A DNA stretch of 64,000 nt from Planctomycetaceae bacterium (GTDB lineage: Bacteria; Planctomycetota; Planctomycetia; Pirellulales; Lacipirellulaceae), in NCBI GenBank assembly GCA_002702655.1, contig PABB01000029.1, positions 1 to 64,000 on the forward strand. Reading direction: 5' to 3'. The position numbers were made by a program, and so were the translations under genes. Below, one piece after another: positions 61,533 to 64,000 of this stretch. The notes under the pieces are model-generated. The model was not told the DNA's origin. It did no database searches and saw nothing but the letters and a program-made list of their open reading frames with translations. The first letter of the stretch is position 1. The number at the start of each line of letters is the position of its first letter.

Positions 61533-64000
61533 ATGCCTGATCCCACCGATTGCAACGGGGAATCTCGCGCAACCTGCGGACAGCCAAGCATTCGCTTCCG
61601 TCATACGGCAGACCTGCCCCTGTTGCTGCAACGAGTTCACTGCACGCTGCTGGCGGCAACCGCGGCTCCAGCGGGCGTCCTCGTGGCCGGTGCGGCGCCA
61701 ATGCGAGGCAATGGCATCCCCGGGCTGACCTGCTCGTTCACGCCGTACGACGATGTGACAGGCATCGCAGTGGGCCGCCAGGTGGCCGTTGCTGGCGGCA
61801 GTTCGATCTGGATACACGACGAAGTGACCAAGCCGTCCGCTGTAGCCGCCCAAGCAGGTGGTTTCGGAAAACAGTATGTGGCTCGAGCGGAATGGTCGCT
61901 CGCGGAAGCACGCTGTGACGAGTTGGCATGGGGCGCAGACGGCGCCGTATGGGTGCTCGATTCCCGCTCGAACCGGCTGGTCACTATCGACGAGCACGGC
62001 CCTCTCGACTCAGCAAACTCTCTCGCCTCGAATCTGATTGACGTTGCCGGCTCTGGACGCGTGACCGGCTTTGCCTTGCACGAAGGCGTGCCGCGGTTTG
62101 TCACGATACGAAAGGGGGACGGAACGACTCCGGCGACGACGACGCGGTGCGAGGGAGAGATCGTCGACTTGGTCGCTGAGGCCGTGATTGCCGGAGGATT
62201 GTCTGACCCAGTTTCGCCGCGGCTGCGTCGTGGGCGCCTGTGGCTCCTCGACCGCGGCAATCGTACATTGACAGCGGTCGACCTCGCTGACGGTCGGTCC
62301 CGAGCCGTGACCACATTCGACGAACGCCCCAGTGGGTTGGCATTCTGGCGAAATCTGGCCCTCGTTTCATTTTCCGAGAAACACCTTGCAGACGCCCGCG
62401 ACGCTCCCGGCGCGGCGGATCTTCACTCGCCTGGCATTCTTGTCGTTGACATGGCAACAGGCGCCGTGGTCGGCCGATTGCAGATCGAGGCGGGAGTCGG
62501 CGCCATCCGCGGCGTGCAACTCCTCACCAATACGTCGTTCGCTTTGATCTGCGGACCGCAACAGCGCTACTCCCCAACTTCCTTGAGTTGGTCGCTGCCG
62601 AATTCAGACGAAACGTCTCGATATCTCGCTGAAGCTTCGAGGTCCCTCGTGACAACCACTGTCGATCGCGACAGCCTGCTCGCGCGTGCGATTCAGGTCC
62701 AACAGGCCGGACGAATGACATGGGCCGTCGAGCTTCTCCAGCACGCAGTTAACCATCCGCCACCATCGGCGATCGCGCTGAACGATTTGGGCAACGCGTG
62801 GCAGGAGGTTGGCGATCTGTCCGCCGCGATCAGCTGCTATCGTCGCGCGTCCGCCCACGACCGCAACTACCACCCGGCGCGACAGAATTACGGGCTCGCC
62901 TTGATCCACCAAGGGCGCGTCGACGCTGGTCGACGCCAGCTGGAAGAAGCCCCGTGCGCCGCGGCCGATGACGTGAGCCCGATCATCGCCGCCCTCGCCC
63001 TTCCGCCGGTCTATGCCAGTGTCGAAGACTTGCGCCAACGCCGAGCTGCCATGGTCCACAGGGTAGACCAACTTTTGCGCTCAGGGCTCCAGATCGACAC
63101 GAGACACGCCTTGGCGCCCACCAACTTCCGGTCCGCCTACCAAGGCGAGAACGACCGAGACCTGCAGGAGAAGCTCGGGCAACTCTATCGAGGCCATGAC
63201 GTCTGCCCCCATCGACGGTCCGACGTCACAGGTCGCCCGATTCGTCTGGGAGTAATTTCTGCCCACCTCCGTGATCACACAATCGGGCGGTTGAATGTGG
63301 CGCGGTTGGAGCGGCTTTCCCGCAGTCGCTTTGACTGGTCAATCTTCTCTGTCGGACGGTACGCCGACGCGATCGCGACGCGGTTGAGGAACTCATCAGC
63401 TCGCTACATCGTCTTGCCAGCAGAAATCAACCGCGCCCGCCAGGCCATCGCCCGCCAGCGGCTTGATCTGCTCCTATTCACCGACGTGGGCATGGACCCC
63501 TTGTCCTCGACGCTGGCCTTCTCGCGGATGGCCCCAGTCCAGGCCGTCACCTGGGGCCATCCGGTCACGACGGGCAGTCCGCACATCGACTACTATCTGT
63601 CCAGCACGTTGCTCGAACCGCCAGGTGCGCACGCGCACTATAACGAGCAACTTGCCTGCCTGGAGACGATGGGCGTCTGCTACGAGGCGCCGAAGTTCCC
63701 CGCCGCAACGGCGGCGAGGAGCCAGTTCGGCCTGAGCGAGTCCGCAACGCTCTACGCATGTCCGCAGTCGCTCTTCAAATTTCATCCCGATTTCGACTCT
63801 GTCTTGCGACGGATTCTCCAAAGCGACCACCGTGCGGAGATCGTCCTCATCGAAGCCGAGATTCCATACTGGACGGAGATGCTCCGATCGCGATTCCGAA
63901 CAACGATGCCAAACGAGCATCGCCGCGTGCGTTGGCTCCCGCGGCTTCCCAGGGATCGCTATCTCGACTTGCTGCGGCTCGCGGACGTGGTGCTCGATCC
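61533..64000 (+). CDS. TIGR03032-like domain, TPR and SPINDLY-like O-GlcNAc transferase fusion (5' complete, 3' cut by the window)
   Basis: At least 822 residues are present and the frame is open at the window end. The first 370 resemble the TIGR03032 (DUF4915) propeller-like family: VAVAGGSSIWIHDEV, CDELAWGADGAVWVLDSRSNRLVTID, GFALHEGVPRFVTI, RLRRGRLWLLDRGNRTLTAVD, PSGLAFWRNLALVSFSE, GILVVDMATGAVVGRLQIEAGVGAI. Next come TPR-like helices (ALNDLGNAWQEVGDLSAAISCYRRAS, NYGLALIHQGRVDAGRRQLEEA). The last part has GT41/SPINDLY features: LGVISAHLRDHTIGR, LDLLLFTDVGMDPLSSTLAFSRMAPVQAVTWGHPVTTGSPHIDYY, TLYACPQSLFKFHPDF, DRYLDLLRLADVVLDP. It is probably a glycosyltransferase acting on proteins in the cytoplasm; substrate unknown. 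The start is uncertain (ATG 61389 would add 48 residues). Confidence 0.8.
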   Translation, partial: MPDPTDCNGESRATCGQPSIRFRHTADLPLLLQRVHCTLLAATAAPAGVLVAGAAPMRGNGIPGLTCSFTPYDDVTGIAVGRQVAVAGGSSIWIHDEVTKPSAVAAQAGGFGKQYVARAEWSLAEARCDELAWGADGAVWVLDSRSNRLVTIDEHGPLDSANSLASNLIDVAGSGRVTGFALHEGVPRFVTIRKGDGTTPATTTRCEGEIVDLVAEAVIAGGLSDPVSPRLRRGRLWLLDRGNRTLTAVDLADGRSRAVTTFDERPSGLAFWRNLALVSFSEKHLADARDAPGAADLHSPGILVVDMATGAVVGRLQIEAGVGAIRGVQLLTNTSFALICGPQQRYSPTSLSWSLPNSDETSRYLAEASRSLVTTTVDRDSLLARAIQVQQAGRMTWAVELLQHAVNHPPPSAIALNDLGNAWQEVGDLSAAISCYRRASAHDRNYHPARQNYGLALIHQGRVDAGRRQLEEAPCAAADDVSPIIAALALPPVYASVEDLRQRRAAMVHRVDQLLRSGLQIDTRHALAPTNFRSAYQGENDRDLQEKLGQLYRGHDVCPHRRSDVTGRPIRLGVISAHLRDHTIGRLNVARLERLSRSRFDWSIFSVGRYADAIATRLRNSSARYIVLPAEINRARQAIARQRLDLLLFTDVGMDPLSSTLAFSRMAPVQAVTWGHPVTTGSPHIDYYLSSTLLEPPGAHAHYNEQLACLETMGVCYEAPKFPAATAARSQFGLSESATLYACPQSLFKFHPDFDSVLRRILQSDHRAEIVLIEAEIPYWTEMLRSRFRTTMPNEHRRVRWLPRLPRDRYLDLLRLADVVLD

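Noticed and set aside
1-64000. CRISPR arrays, tRNA or rRNA genes, insertion sequences, prophage or integration sites
   Set aside because: No regular short repeats, cloverleaf-like stretches, transposase motifs or flanking direct repeats were seen on reading the window.

Overview
The window looks like chromosomal DNA of a planctomycete, probably of the Pirellulales/Lacipirellulaceae type. The evidence is high GC, many secreted sulfatases, several PEP-CTERM proteins (some with a dockerin-like segment before the sorting signal), two DUF1559 pseudopilin-like proteins with companion lipoproteins, a DUF1592/DUF1552 pair, a LEPR-type N-terminus, FecR/LamG anti-sigma-like proteins and ECF-type sigma factors. 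No tRNA, rRNA, CRISPR array, insertion sequence or phage gene was seen. Region 1 (1-7.8 kb) is a sugar transporter next to a complete glycerol regulon: glpF, glpD, glpP, a secreted glycerophosphodiester phosphodiesterase and glpK. The two glp transcription units diverge around glpP, and each carries a strong intrinsic terminator in its 5' leader. Each U-run ends exactly 42 nt before the first start codon, which strongly suggests GlpP antitermination. Region 2 (7.9-16.7 kb) holds a double-domain sulfatase, a single-domain sulfatase and a DUF1592/DUF1552 operon. Region 3 (16.7-31 kb) holds PEP-CTERM proteins, a DUF1559/lipoprotein pair, and an ECF sigma/anti-sigma pair followed by a 1534-residue lamin-tail/CotH surface protein. 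It ends with a matrixin-like protease carrying a PEP-CTERM tail. Region 4 (31.4-49 kb, all minus strand) is the most striking part: a nine-gene, tightly spaced locus. The order of transcription is ECF sigma factor, FecR-LamG membrane regulator, sulfatase-DUF4965/GtaA chimera, GH92, FucP-type transporter, ROK sugar kinase, GH125, GH92, GH92. It reads as a self-regulated system for alpha-mannan or high-mannose N-glycan use, possibly sulfated: outside trimming, uptake of mannose, phosphorylation inside. Region 5 (49.5-61 kb, plus strand) has a dockerin/PEP-CTERM sulfatase, a LamG PEP-CTERM protein and three copies of one unrecognised domain. Two of those copies lie in a single ORF that contains an internal PEP-CTERM signal followed directly by an internal signal peptide. 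A second DUF1559/lipoprotein pair, a sulfatase and a decayed sulfatase follow. Region 6 (61.5 kb to the end) is an incomplete gene joining a TIGR03032-like propeller, TPR repeats and a SPINDLY-like O-GlcNAc transferase domain. Start codons were re-chosen in many genes by signal peptide, ribosome binding site and overlap. All function calls rest on reading motifs, not on database searches.
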